DNA of 64,000 nucleotides from Sphingomonas glacialis (GTDB lineage: Bacteria > Pseudomonadota > Alphaproteobacteria > Sphingomonadales > Sphingomonadaceae). The translations under genes were made by a program, and so were the position numbers. Every line of letters begins with the position of its first letter. Position 1 is the first letter of the stretch. The notes under the pieces were generated by a model. That model searched no databases. It was not told the origin of the DNA and saw only the letters and a program-made list of their open reading frames with translations. The DNA is taken from NCBI RefSeq assembly GCF_006439055.1, contig NZ_RCZC01000011.1, forward strand, positions 1 through 64,000, written 5' to 3'. Positions 8,290-15,965 of the stretch are shown here, piece by piece.

Positions 8290-8691
8290 ATGGATTTTAC
8301 CGGCACTCATCTGCTTGTCGATCTGTTCGACTGTATCGGCCTCGCCGACGCCGCGCTGGTCGAGCACACGCTGCGGGCAGCAGTGGAGCGCGCCGGGGCG
8401 ACCCTGCTCGACTTCCGGCTGCACGGATTTGGCGAGGGGCTGGGGATCACGGCGGTAGCGCTGCTCGCGGAATCGCACATCAGTATTCATACCTGGCCGG
8501 AGCACCACTACGCCGCGGTCGACATCTTCCTGTGTGGTCAGGATCACGACTTGCCGGCGACGACGGCGACGCTGGTCAGCGGGTTTCAGGCCGGACGGCA
8601 TACCGTTCAGTCGGTCGCACGGGGATTTGGCAGCGCGGGTCTGCGGGGATCGGCCGGATTGGCGCGAGCCACTGCCTGCCCGTCGGCGTAG
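8290..8691 (+). CDS. speD: S-adenosylmethionine decarboxylase proenzyme
   Basis: This 133-residue protein has the prokaryotic class 1b AdoMetDC layout. The self-cleavage site is Glu61-Ser62 in LLAESHISIHTWPEH, where Ser62 becomes the pyruvoyl cofactor. His67 and Cys82 (DIFLCG) match the processing and catalytic residues of the family. The enzyme makes decarboxylated AdoMet, the aminopropyl donor for the upstream SpeE-like enzyme. The start is ATG 8290, eight bases after the oxidoreductase stop. The C-terminal tail after about residue 112 is Gly/Ala-rich and unremarkable. It ends the operon; a broken kptA fragment on the other strand lies against its 3' end. Confidence 0.93.
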   Translation: MDFTGTHLLVDLFDCIGLADAALVEHTLRAAVERAGATLLDFRLHGFGEGLGITAVALLAESHISIHTWPEHHYAAVDIFLCGQDHDLPATTATLVSGFQAGRHTVQSVARGFGSAGLRGSAGLARATACPSA

Positions 8692-8906
8692 AGCGTATGG
8701 AGATTGGTCGTCGTAAATCCATCTGACCGGGTTTTTGCGCGATAAGGGATTCACAATCGGACGATGAACCACGCTGTTCCGAACCATGGCTACAAGCATC
8801 GCATCGACATCGGCCCAGCCCTGCGCGTCGAGCGTCAAGCGAGCTGCGCCTCGTTTGCGCCTGACCCACAGTGACAGCGTTTCGAGAGGCGAATGTCGTC
8901 GGTCAT
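8690..8906 (-). pseudogene. kptA: RNA 2'-phosphotransferase KptA/Tpt1, frameshifted N-terminal fragment
   Basis: On the minus strand an ATG at 8906 opens MTDDIRLSK. About one base is then missing near 8880, and the neighbouring frame continues as TLSLWVRRKRGAARLTLDAQ followed by GWADVDAMLVAM. This matches the start of KptA/Tpt1, where family members read close to LSxVLRHKPEAxGLxLDxxGWADVD. Weaker similarity continues through NPLSRKNPVRWIYDDQSPYA before running into the speD end. The catalytic C-terminal half, with its GHS and YHGT regions, is absent. KptA removes splice-junction or damage-related RNA 2'-phosphates using NAD+. Its position beside the rtcB-prfH RNA-repair genes suggests a former member of that locus, now decayed. 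Recognition is by eye; the frameshift could be a sequencing error, but the truncation could not. Confidence 0.62.
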
Positions 8907-9030
8907 GGCTGTTGCCCTAGTGGGCGGCACTATTGCGATCCAGTTCCGCGGTCGATCGCGGTTGCTTACGCTAAGCATTTGATCTAGGCACGGCAGCGTT
9001 GTTTCTCTGAATTAGGAAAGGAGTGAGCAC

Positions 9031-9126
9031 ATGCGAACCGCGATCGCACTTATCGCCACTCTCTATTTCCGAGTTCAGGAACATTTCTCATGGGCACGTC
9101 CCTTGCGGGTGACTGCGGTCGCCTGA
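9031..9126 (+). CDS. Possible 31-aa leader peptide ahead of the rtcB operon
   Basis: The frame MRTAIALIATLYFRVQEHFS plus 11 more residues is preceded by an unusually strong ribosome site (AGGAAAGGAGTG, 10-21 bases before the ATG). It ends 90 bases before the 167-aa gene of the RNA-repair operon. The size and position fit a leader or small regulatory peptide. No similarity is recognised, and codon use cannot be judged at this length, so it may be chance. Confidence 0.35.
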   Translation: MRTAIALIATLYFRVQEHFSWARPLRVTAVA

Positions 9127-9216
9127 CCCTATTCCGTGGCCGATCGGCCGCGCTGCTGTTCAATCCTATCATTACGCGTCGGCCCGCTGGCATCTTCCCT
9201 TTCGAGGAGAGCAACC

Positions 9217-9720
9217 ATGCGCGCTGACATGTTCAAAGTGATCGTCGAGCGCCCCCGCTGGGGTGCTGGCCACGCCCCACCCGTAAAGCTCAAGAAGGAC
9301 AAGGCTCCGCACACCTATATTGGCCTGAAGCGCCATGCCCGCGAACAGGCGGCCTATACGAAGTCGCTGAGCGAGAATCTGGCGCCGCTCGTCCGCTTTC
9401 TTCAGCGGCGCGTGGGTCGACGCTGGGACGACGTGTTCAGCGAAATCTGCGTCAGCCTCGACACTGGCAGCACGGTCAAGATGCATGTCCGCCAGCATCT
9501 GCGCGATTTCGTGTTGTTCGGCATCGCGCGCGGACGCCACGGTGAACTGCTGCGGGAGGGCGAGGTCTTGCGTCCCGATCGTCGTAACTGCGGTGGTCCG
9601 GAGTTCTACGCCGATCCCGACGACGGCATCCTCAAGGATCGCGTCTGGTTCTGGCGCGATCACGGACATAGGGTTTTGCCAGGCAAACGGCACCTCGGGT
9701 GGAAGGATGCGGCACGATGA
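9217..9720 (+). CDS. Basic protein of unknown function, first gene of the RtcB-PrfH operon
   Basis: This 167-residue protein starts at ATG 9217 behind a CGAGGAG ribosome site, and its stop overlaps the rtcB start (ATGA). It has no signal peptide or membrane segment. It is rich in Arg, Lys, His and Trp, with segments FKVIVERPRWGAGHAPPVKL, KRHAREQAAYTKSLSENLAP, LVRFLQRRVGRRWDDVFSEI and STVKMHVRQHLRDFVLFGIA. The WDDVFSEIC part and the ordered basic helices suggest an RNA- or ribosome-binding protein. I have an impression of similar unnamed proteins in other bacteria but cannot name a family. Strict coupling to rtcB argues for a shared job in rRNA or tRNA repair, perhaps as a substrate-recognition partner. 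It could be an undescribed component of the repair system. Confidence 0.8.
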   Translation: MRADMFKVIVERPRWGAGHAPPVKLKKDKAPHTYIGLKRHAREQAAYTKSLSENLAPLVRFLQRRVGRRWDDVFSEICVSLDTGSTVKMHVRQHLRDFVLFGIARGRHGELLREGEVLRPDRRNCGGPEFYADPDDGILKDRVWFWRDHGHRVLPGKRHLGWKDAAR

Positions 9721-10823
9721 GCGAAGCCAGCATCCGCATCATCGCCTCGCCCGAAAGCTGGATTGAGCAGGCCGCGATCGACCAGCTCCATCACACGGCG
9801 CAGCTCGAAGGGATTGATAGGGTCGTCGGCCTGCCGGATCTCCACGCCGGCCGCGGGATCGCGGTCGGCGCGGCGTTCTGGTCGCGGACGCATGTCTATC
9901 CGCACCTCGTCGGCAGCGACATCGGATGCGGCATGGCGCTCTGGCGCTGTGCCTTGCCGCTCCGCAAGTTCCGCCTCGATGCGGCGGAACGCAAGCTGCG
10001 AGGTCTCGAATCACCCTGGTCGGGCGATCATGCCGGCCGACTAGATGAAGCAGGCTTGCCATCGAACCTGTTGGGCAATGCCCTCGGCACAATTGGGGGC
10101 GGCAATCACTTCGCCGAAGTGCTGCGGATCGACACTGCAATGGACGCGGTCGCCTTCGCCGGATTGGGTTTGGATCCGGCTGCGGTCTATCTGATGGTGC
10201 ACAGCGGTTCGCGTGGGCTCGGCCATGCAATTCTCGAGCGGCACATGGTCCGTCACAACGTTACGGGGCTCGTCGCAGGTGAGGAGGCGTGCGTGGACTA
10301 TCTGGTCGAGCATGATCAGGCGATGCGCTGGGCAACGCTCAATCGTGCGGTGATCGCCGAACGCTTCTTCGATCGGCTCGGCACCACCGGGGAGCGGTTG
10401 CTCGACATCTGCCACAACAGCGTGACGTCGCATCGGGCCGGCTGGCTTCATCGCAAGGGGGCTGCGCCGGCGGACAAAGGGCTCATTGTGATACCCGGCT
10501 CGCGAGGGGATATGACCTATCTCGTCCGGCCGCGCGATGATCCGGGCGATTTGGCGCTCCAGTCGCTTGCGCACGGTGCGGGTCGTAAGTGGAGCCGCAG
10601 CGAAGCCCGGGACAAGCTCGTCCGCCGCTTCAGCATCAGCGATTTGGAGCGAACCAGCCTTGGCAGCCGGGTTATCTGCGAGGATCGAGATCTGATCTAC
10701 GAGGAGGCGCCGCAGGCCTATAAGGACATTCATCAGGTCGTACGCGATCTGGAACAAGCGGGGCTGGTTGATCCGGTCGCGACCCTGCGCCCTTTGCTGA
10801 CCTACAAGACGAGGCGCCCATGA
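9717..10823 (+). CDS. rtcB: RtcB-family RNA ligase (RtcB2 type)
   Basis: The start is ATG 9717 (MSEASIRIIASPESW), overlapping the previous stop. The 368-residue protein carries RtcB hallmarks: LPDLHAGRGIAVGAAF, LVGSDIGCGMALW with Asp68 and Cys71 as Mn ligands, GGGNHFAEVL, MVHSGSRGLGHAI, SVTSHRAGWLHRKG, VIPGSRGDMTYLVRP, and HGAGR at 286-290, where His286 is the expected GMP-accepting residue. RtcB joins 2',3'-cyclic-phosphate or 3'-phosphate ends to 5'-OH ends using GTP. It is shorter than E. coli RtcB (about 408 residues) and is followed directly by prfH, the signature of the RtcB2-PrfH pair known to reseal rRNA cut at the decoding centre by ribotoxins. All key residues are present, so the enzyme should be active. 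Confidence 0.93.
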   Translation: MSEASIRIIASPESWIEQAAIDQLHHTAQLEGIDRVVGLPDLHAGRGIAVGAAFWSRTHVYPHLVGSDIGCGMALWRCALPLRKFRLDAAERKLRGLESPWSGDHAGRLDEAGLPSNLLGNALGTIGGGNHFAEVLRIDTAMDAVAFAGLGLDPAAVYLMVHSGSRGLGHAILERHMVRHNVTGLVAGEEACVDYLVEHDQAMRWATLNRAVIAERFFDRLGTTGERLLDICHNSVTSHRAGWLHRKGAAPADKGLIVIPGSRGDMTYLVRPRDDPGDLALQSLAHGAGRKWSRSEARDKLVRRFSISDLERTSLGSRVICEDRDLIYEEAPQAYKDIHQVVRDLEQAGLVDPVATLRPLLTYKTRRP

Positions 10824-11437
10824 CCGAGATTCTGCTGCATCTGTCATCCGGACAGGGGCCTAAGGAATGCGAATGGGTGGTCGCCGAACTCGCACGCGCG
10901 TTTTGCCGCGAAGCAGCGGCGGTAGGGCTGGCTTGCGCGCCCGTTGAGCCTATCGCCGGAGTCGCCGCGTCAGTGCTTTTGCGCGTTTCGGGCGAGGATG
11001 CTGAAGCGTTCGCTGGCATGCGCATCGGTACGGTGCGTTGGATCGGGACGAGCCCGTTTCGCCCGCTGCACAAGCGCCGCAACTGGTTCGTTGGGGTAAA
11101 ACAGTTTCCTTCGGCCGAGGAGGTTCCTGAGCTGCGCGACGAGGACATCTCCTATCAAACGCTGCGCGCATCGGGACCGGGCGGTCAGCATGTCAACACG
11201 ACGGATAGTGCCGTTCGCGCAACGCATCGGCCTACCGGGCTTGCAACGCTTTCGCAGGATCAGCGCTCGCAATTTGCCAACAAGAAGATTGCCCGACTGA
11301 AACTCGCGCTGGTGTTGGACGAGCGGCGGCGCGTCCGTGAGGCTGGCGGCGAGCGCGCTTTGTGGGAGCAGCATAGAGAGATGGAGCGGGGCAACGCGAT
11401 TCGGATCTACGAAGGCGAGCGCTTTACGATTCGATAG
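10820..11437 (+). CDS. prfH: Peptide chain release factor homologue PrfH
   Basis: This 205-residue protein overlaps rtcB by ATGA. It has the class I release-factor peptidyl-hydrolysis domain with the GGQ loop in RASGPGGQHVNTTDSAVRAT, and a short N-terminal domain (residues 1-95) in place of the codon-recognition domains of RF1/RF2. It ends with the Lys/Arg-rich helix NKKIARLKLALVLDERRRVR. PrfH frees stalled ribosomes whose decoding-centre rRNA has been cleaved and works with RtcB2. It closes the three-gene operon; no obvious terminator hairpin follows. Confidence is high from the GGQ motif, length and rtcB linkage. Confidence 0.93.
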   Translation: MTEILLHLSSGQGPKECEWVVAELARAFCREAAAVGLACAPVEPIAGVAASVLLRVSGEDAEAFAGMRIGTVRWIGTSPFRPLHKRRNWFVGVKQFPSAEEVPELRDEDISYQTLRASGPGGQHVNTTDSAVRATHRPTGLATLSQDQRSQFANKKIARLKLALVLDERRRVREAGGERALWEQHREMERGNAIRIYEGERFTIR

Positions 11438-11501
11438 CTACCTTGATGCCGTCGCTCTGCTCTCGTGGCGGTTTGATCTCATGACCGAGGAAGGGGACGT
11501 C

Positions 11502-11600
11502 ATGAGTATCAACGCTTCCGTCATAGCACTCGTTTTGCTGGGAACGACCGTCATGGGGCAGGCTGCTCAGCCATCCGGAAGGATGTTCAGGCGGCAATAA
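11502..11600 (+). CDS. Possible 32-aa hydrophobic peptide
   Basis: MSINASVIALVLLGTTVMGQ plus 12 residues is a short frame with a good GAGGAAGGGG site about 10 bases upstream of ATG 11502. Its first 20 residues look like a signal peptide or small membrane helix, and it ends in RMFRRQ. It lies in a gene-poor, probably decayed stretch after prfH. It may be a small membrane peptide, the start of a broken exported gene, or chance. Confidence 0.25.
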   Translation: MSINASVIALVLLGTTVMGQAAQPSGRMFRRQ

Positions 11601-12104
11601 TCGCACAACCCGACGATTCATACACGGAAGGCGATATCCTCGCTTGGCCTAGAGACTTGCAAGAGGCTCTCACGCCACATCAATCATATCATGCGGGCGC
11701 GAACAACGAGCCAATCATGACAGGGGGGCGCTTCCAGCCATTGGTCTCGCGGCAGGTGAGGGCAATGGTGAGATAGATTGGGCAGCGAACACGAACCACA
11801 TCAGGAAACCAAGATTGCAAGGTGCAAACCAAGCTTCGGGCTAATGCAGGTCACGGTGTCGGCGAATCTGACGAGCGCCCGGTGTTCGCCAGCGGGGCTC
11901 ATGACTCGATCGGTCAGCTTCCTGAGTGCGGACGTTCGACGTCGGGTTTTATTGCCGCGACCCAAGCCGGCGAAGAAGGCGTCCATGCCGCACAGCGACC
12001 TGCTCAGCATCAATGACCAGTATCTCGAAAGCGCCAATGCGCTGCCGCTTGGATGGCTGCCCGAAGAATGGGGCACAGTCGGGCGGCGCGATCACGCGTG
12101 AACC
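11601..12104. other. Gene-poor stretch, probably decayed sequence
   Basis: About 500 bases without a frame I can support. Open frames of 60-107 codons exist on both strands but have no ribosome site, no recognised similarity and an irregular composition. The right end runs into a TetR-type C-terminal fragment, so part of this may be the eroded N-terminal half of that gene. I see no RNA gene or repeat in it. Confidence 0.4.
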
Positions 12105-12467
12105 GTGGTAGGCCATAGCTTGCTCGACCATGCCTTGACGCCCGAGGCGGTCGCGCTGATGCGCGTCGTCGTCACCACCGCGCACCGGATGCCCGACCTC
12201 GCCCGTTTGGTCGATCGGATCGGTCGCGATGGCGGCATTGCGTGCGTCGCTCGGGCCATTGCCGGGGCCGACGCTGCGCCCAACCAGATCGCGCAAGCAT
12301 CGGATCTTGCGGGTCGGTTCATCGACATGGTGTTCGTCCCCCACCAGATGCGCGCACTGATTGGTGACGATCGCGAGCAACTGGATGCGGCCGCCGCGCT
12401 GCGCATCGACGATGCAATCGATCTGCTCACGCGCGCGGGGCGGTTAGATCCATCCTACGCGTCTTAG
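12105..12467 (+). pseudogene. TetR/AefR-type regulator, C-terminal remnant
   Basis: The frame from GTG 12105 reads VVGHSLLDHALTPEAVALMR, then VVVTTAHRMPDLARLVDRIG and later ASDLAGRFIDMVFVPHQMRA. This closely follows the ligand-binding C-terminal domain of AefR-like TetR regulators (LLxxxLsPEAxALxRLV..eahRfPeLAR..). The N-terminal helix-turn-helix is missing: the preceding sequence ends in a stop in another frame and shows no DNA-binding motif. The start has no clear ribosome site. The most likely reading is a truncated regulator gene of which only the last 120 codons survive. It might still be translated, but it could not bind DNA in the usual way. Confidence 0.5.
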
Positions 12468-12559
12468 ACGGGCTCGATCGGTTTCTTCTGATGTCCCGTC
12501 CTTGTCAGAACGTCGTCGTGCGGTCGGGCAGGAAGGGGCGTGCCGCATTACCTTCCGCG

Positions 12560-12655
12560 TGCATGAATGACTGAGGTGTCGGGGATCCGAAAATGCCCCG
12601 CCAAGGTGTGGGTCTGGGTCAACTGGCCCCCGTCCGCTTCGAAATTACTCCACGG
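12560..12655. mobile_element. Possible insertion-sequence end remnant (IS21-like)
   Basis: Between the TetR remnant and the DUF1501 gene the sequence GATCCGAAAATGCCCCGCC, then GGGTCAACTGGCCCCCG and CGAAATTACTCCACGG, resembles the repeat-rich ends of IS21-type elements. No transposase frame accompanies it. If correct, it explains the decay between prfH and this point. The call rests on impression of short motifs only. Confidence 0.25.
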
Positions 12656-12679
12656 CTGCTACGCGCTCCGTGCCGGGAT

Positions 12680-14065
12680 TCAGATGAAACCCAAATTCCA
12701 GGACGACGGATTGTAATTGCCCATGTTCGGCAACACCGTCGTCATGTCGCCGTTCGACACGCCGAACCAGCTCGCCAGTGTGGACGCATATTGATCGACC
12801 GAGATCGTCGGCAGCAGCCGACCTTGCCCGACATCGTCGGGGGTGCCGTTGCCGATCGCGGGCGGCGTGCCGTAGATCTTCTTGCCGTTGACCGCACCGC
12901 CCATGACGAAGTGCATCGAGCCCCAGCCATGGTCGGCACCGCTGGTGTTCGACACGAGCGTGCGGCCGAAATCGCTCGCGGTGAAGGCGGTCACCTGGTT
13001 CGACACGCCAAGCGCGACCGTCGTATCGTAGAACGCGCGCATCGCATCGGCGACGAGCCCGATCTGCGTCGGGTGCGCGGTGGCGAGGTTTTGGTGCATG
13101 TCGAAGCCGCCGAGCGAAACGAAGAACACCTGCCGTTTGGTACTCAGCGCTTGCGAGACCGAGATCATCTGCGCGACGATGCGCAATTGCAGCGCGAGCG
13201 GGTTGGTCGTCGGAAAGAGCGGGAAGCTCGCCGCCGGCGCGCTCGCAAGCGCGCTCGAAACCTGGCTGTAGAGGCTGAGCGCCCGCGCGCTGACCTTGCC
13301 ATGTTCGTTGGCGAGGATGTTGCCAGAGGGGGCGGTCATCAGCGTGCGCAGCGTCGCGGCGGCGGTGGTCGAGCCGTAGAGGCTCGTCGCATTGTTGATC
13401 AGTGCGGTCGGGCCACCGGTGCCGATCGCATATTGAATCGCCTGTTTGCCGGCGAGATACACCGCGTTGCCGCTGGCGTTGATGCAGGTGAGCGTCGCGT
13501 TGCCGTTGCTGCTTTCGAACAGGTCGCCGATCCGCCCACCCCAGCCCGAGGTCGCGCCTTCGGGGCTCGATGCCTGGAAATAGCTTTGCTGGTCGTTGTG
13601 GCTGAACAATTTGGGCGGCAGCCGGACCGAGGCGGCGCTGTACTGCGCCTTGGTGGTCGGCTGGACGAGCGTGCCGACGTTGAGCGCGACCGCCATCTTG
13701 CCGGCGTTGAACACCGGAAGCAGCGAGGCCATTGTCGGCGCCATCGCATATTGCCGCCCGCCGAGACTGTTGGTCGGGCTGAGCGCCGTCGCCGCCAGCG
13801 CATCGCGGGCAAGCGCGATGTTCGAGCGCTGCGCCTGGTAAAGCGCATAGCTCGCCGCGTCGTACGGCGGCAGCGTGTTGGCATAATCGTTGCCGCCATA
13901 CAGGAAGATGCAGACCAGCGCCTTGTAATCGCTGGCGGTCGCTGCTGCCGCCTCGCCGATCGCCCCGAGGCTGGTCACGAAGGGCGCTGCGACGCCGGCG
14001 AGGCCCATTTGCGCGGAGCGTCGAAGGAACGCGCGGCGCGATTGATCGTGATCGAAAACGCTCAT
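12680..14065 (-). CDS. DUF1501 domain exported protein
   Basis: This 461-residue protein starts MSVFDHDQSRRAFLRRSAQM, a twin-arginine signal (SRRAFLRR), and cleaves around EAAAATA. The mature part is a DUF1501 protein of the alkaline-phosphatase-like/sulfatase superfamily: KALVCIFLYGGNDYANTLPP near the N terminus, VFFVSLGGFDMHQNLATAHP, FTASDFGRTLVSN, and ADHGWGSMHFVMGG, whose Asp/His residues resemble metal ligands. DUF1501 and DUF1800 genes commonly occur as a pair, as here (one base apart). They are exported and co-expressed, but the substrate is not established. The cysteine-poor, Ser/Ala-rich sequence is typical of the sphingomonad versions. Confidence 0.9.
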   Translation of the reverse strand: MSVFDHDQSRRAFLRRSAQMGLAGVAAPFVTSLGAIGEAAAATASDYKALVCIFLYGGNDYANTLPPYDAASYALYQAQRSNIALARDALAATALSPTNSLGGRQYAMAPTMASLLPVFNAGKMAVALNVGTLVQPTTKAQYSAASVRLPPKLFSHNDQQSYFQASSPEGATSGWGGRIGDLFESSNGNATLTCINASGNAVYLAGKQAIQYAIGTGGPTALINNATSLYGSTTAAATLRTLMTAPSGNILANEHGKVSARALSLYSQVSSALASAPAASFPLFPTTNPLALQLRIVAQMISVSQALSTKRQVFFVSLGGFDMHQNLATAHPTQIGLVADAMRAFYDTTVALGVSNQVTAFTASDFGRTLVSNTSGADHGWGSMHFVMGGAVNGKKIYGTPPAIGNGTPDDVGQGRLLPTISVDQYASTLASWFGVSNGDMTTVLPNMGNYNPSSWNLGFI

Positions 14066-14066
14066 G

Positions 14067-15782
14067 TCACTTCACCGTCAGATAATCGGGCGACGCAAGC
14101 GTCAGGAGGATCGCGATCTGGACGCGTACGGTCGGCCCGTTGGTCGCGGTTGCCGCGATGCTGTCCACCGCGCTTTTGATCGAAGCGACGGTAGACGTGG
14201 ACAATTGCCCCGCGGCAAGGACCGTGTTGACCTCGTCGACCAGCGCTGCGCTATCCGATGCCTTGGTCAGGATGTCGGTATAGTCGGCCTTCACGTCGCC
14301 GATCCCGTTGGCGACCAAGGTCTGCATGAAATTGACGTACGCGACGACGGACTGTTCGTTGGTGATCTGAAATTCGGGCGCGACGAGCCCTGCGGTGGCG
14401 ATCGCGGTGTCGGGCGGCGTGTAGCCGGGGCGGAACCAGTTGAAGACCGTCTGGCTGCGCCCCATCGACTGGCCGAGCCGCGTGGTCGTGCTCGACGTGT
14501 CGCCGATCGCCCAGGCGGCGGAAGGCGATGTCACTGTATAGGCGCGCGCCCAGCCCGTCAGTCGCAGGACCGGCTCGCGCAATTTGCCGGCCGAGGTGGT
14601 GGTCAGCGTGGAATCGTCGCGCGCTTCGCTATCGAGCAGGATCGCGCGCAGCACCGCTTGCATGTCGCCGCGCACGCCCTTGCCATTGTCGGCGAACACC
14701 GCTGCCACGCGCCCGACATAGGCCGGTGAGGGATTGCTCGTGACCAATCGCTGGATGAGCTGCTTCGACACGAAGGGCGGCACGTTGGCATGCGCGAAGA
14801 TCGTGTCGAGCGCGGTGTTGACCGCCGCCATTCCGCCGCCCGACACGCTGGTGCCGAGGAAGCTCGCGCTCCCGGTCTCGTTGATCGAGGCGTTCATCCC
14901 CAGCGGTACCCGGTATACATCGGGCGTGGTGGTGCTGGTCGAGGAGAGCGAGAGGCCGGTGAAGACGCGGGCGAGGCCCGAGACGTCGGCTTGCGTATAG
15001 GTCTCGAGCGGGGTGCCGCCCGCGGTCTTGACGCTGCCGTCCATGTTGAGCTGGTAGAGCCCGAGCGTGAACAGCTGCATCAGTTCGCGTGCGTAATTCT
15101 CGTCAGGCTGCGATCCCGTGGCCGCATTGGCCTTGCGATTCCCCAGGAAGGTGAGGAACGATCCCATCGCCGCGTTGGTGGTGATCGCGCCGATGATCTG
15201 GCGATAATTGGTAAAGGCGTTGTCGAGCAGCACGTCGACATAGGCCGCCGCCGCGAAGGCCTTCCAGTTGAGGTTCACCCCGTCGATGCCGACCACCAGG
15301 ATATCGAGCAGCGCCATCCCGACGCGCTGGCGCAACTGGTCGGGGTCGGAGATCATCCCACGCCAGATCGTCGGATCGAAGCCGGTCTGGCTGTTGACGT
15401 TGGCCGCGGCATTGTAGCCGTTCGCGACCAGCCAGTCCCAATGCGTCGTCGTCCGCGCTTTCGCGAACTGCGCGGTCAACCAGCCACTGAAACCGGTCGA
15501 CACGACATCGGTGACCATGGCGCGCGTTGCGCCCATCGTCGCTTGCGCCAGAAAGCGGCTCGCCTGGACCGGCGTGATCGCCTGCGTCACGACGGTCGGG
15601 GGCGGCGTGCTGCTGGACGAGCTGCCATCCCCGCCGCCACATGCCGCCAATGCGACTGCAGGGGTTAGGGCACTGATCGTCTTGAGCAGCGCGGATCCAT
15701 CGATCGCAACCAAATCGGTGTCGAAATCCGCGTTGCGATCGTCATCCGGGTGTCGCACCGACACCACACTCGAAATACTCAT
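14067..15782 (-). CDS. DUF1800 domain exported protein
   Basis: The 571-residue product is the upstream partner of the DUF1501 gene, separated by a single base and probably co-transcribed. After a 35-residue lead the sequence ALTPAVALAACGGGDGSSSS looks like a lipoprotein-type signal with a Gly/Ser linker, although the lead is longer than usual. The DUF1800 body follows: ASRFLAQATMGATRAMVTDV, WRGMISDPDQLRQRVGMALL, NYARELMQLFTLGLYQLNMD and PPFVSKQLIQRLVTSNPSPA are family landmarks. The function of DUF1800 proteins is unknown; linkage to DUF1501 points to a shared cell-surface or periplasmic task. The start at ATG 15782 is the first in frame. About 180 bases of intergenic sequence upstream separate it from the aminotransferase gene. 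Confidence 0.88.
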   Translation of the reverse strand: MSISSVVSVRHPDDDRNADFDTDLVAIDGSALLKTISALTPAVALAACGGGDGSSSSSTPPPTVVTQAITPVQASRFLAQATMGATRAMVTDVVSTGFSGWLTAQFAKARTTTHWDWLVANGYNAAANVNSQTGFDPTIWRGMISDPDQLRQRVGMALLDILVVGIDGVNLNWKAFAAAAYVDVLLDNAFTNYRQIIGAITTNAAMGSFLTFLGNRKANAATGSQPDENYARELMQLFTLGLYQLNMDGSVKTAGGTPLETYTQADVSGLARVFTGLSLSSTSTTTPDVYRVPLGMNASINETGSASFLGTSVSGGGMAAVNTALDTIFAHANVPPFVSKQLIQRLVTSNPSPAYVGRVAAVFADNGKGVRGDMQAVLRAILLDSEARDDSTLTTTSAGKLREPVLRLTGWARAYTVTSPSAAWAIGDTSSTTTRLGQSMGRSQTVFNWFRPGYTPPDTAIATAGLVAPEFQITNEQSVVAYVNFMQTLVANGIGDVKADYTDILTKASDSAALVDEVNTVLAAGQLSTSTVASIKSAVDSIAATATNGPTVRVQIAILLTLASPDYLTVK

Positions 15783-15965
15783 TCAGATGACCCCCGCCAC
15801 GTCCACGCTTTTTGCCTTTAACGCTCGGTTGCGCAAGGGCCACGCGGTCAGAGGAATGGACCATACGTCTAACGGTGGTTGTCGAGCGCAAGTCACGCGC
15901 GCTTTCCCGGACGAGAGCCGTGACACGCGCGATGAAGGGATGTCCGCTTGACGGCGGCCACCGTG

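Noticed and set aside
8926..9010. Sigma-54-like promoter (GGCAC...GC) upstream of the rtcB operon, as known for E. coli rtcBA
   Set aside because: Candidate GG and GC doublets are not 12 bases apart (one pair is too close, the other lacks the GC), and no RtcR-type activator gene is present.
12593..14179. Long plus-strand frame of about 528 codons opposite the DUF1501 gene
   Set aside because: Extreme Arg/His/Gln/Gly composition typical of an antisense shadow in GC-rich DNA; the minus strand encodes a clear DUF1501 protein.
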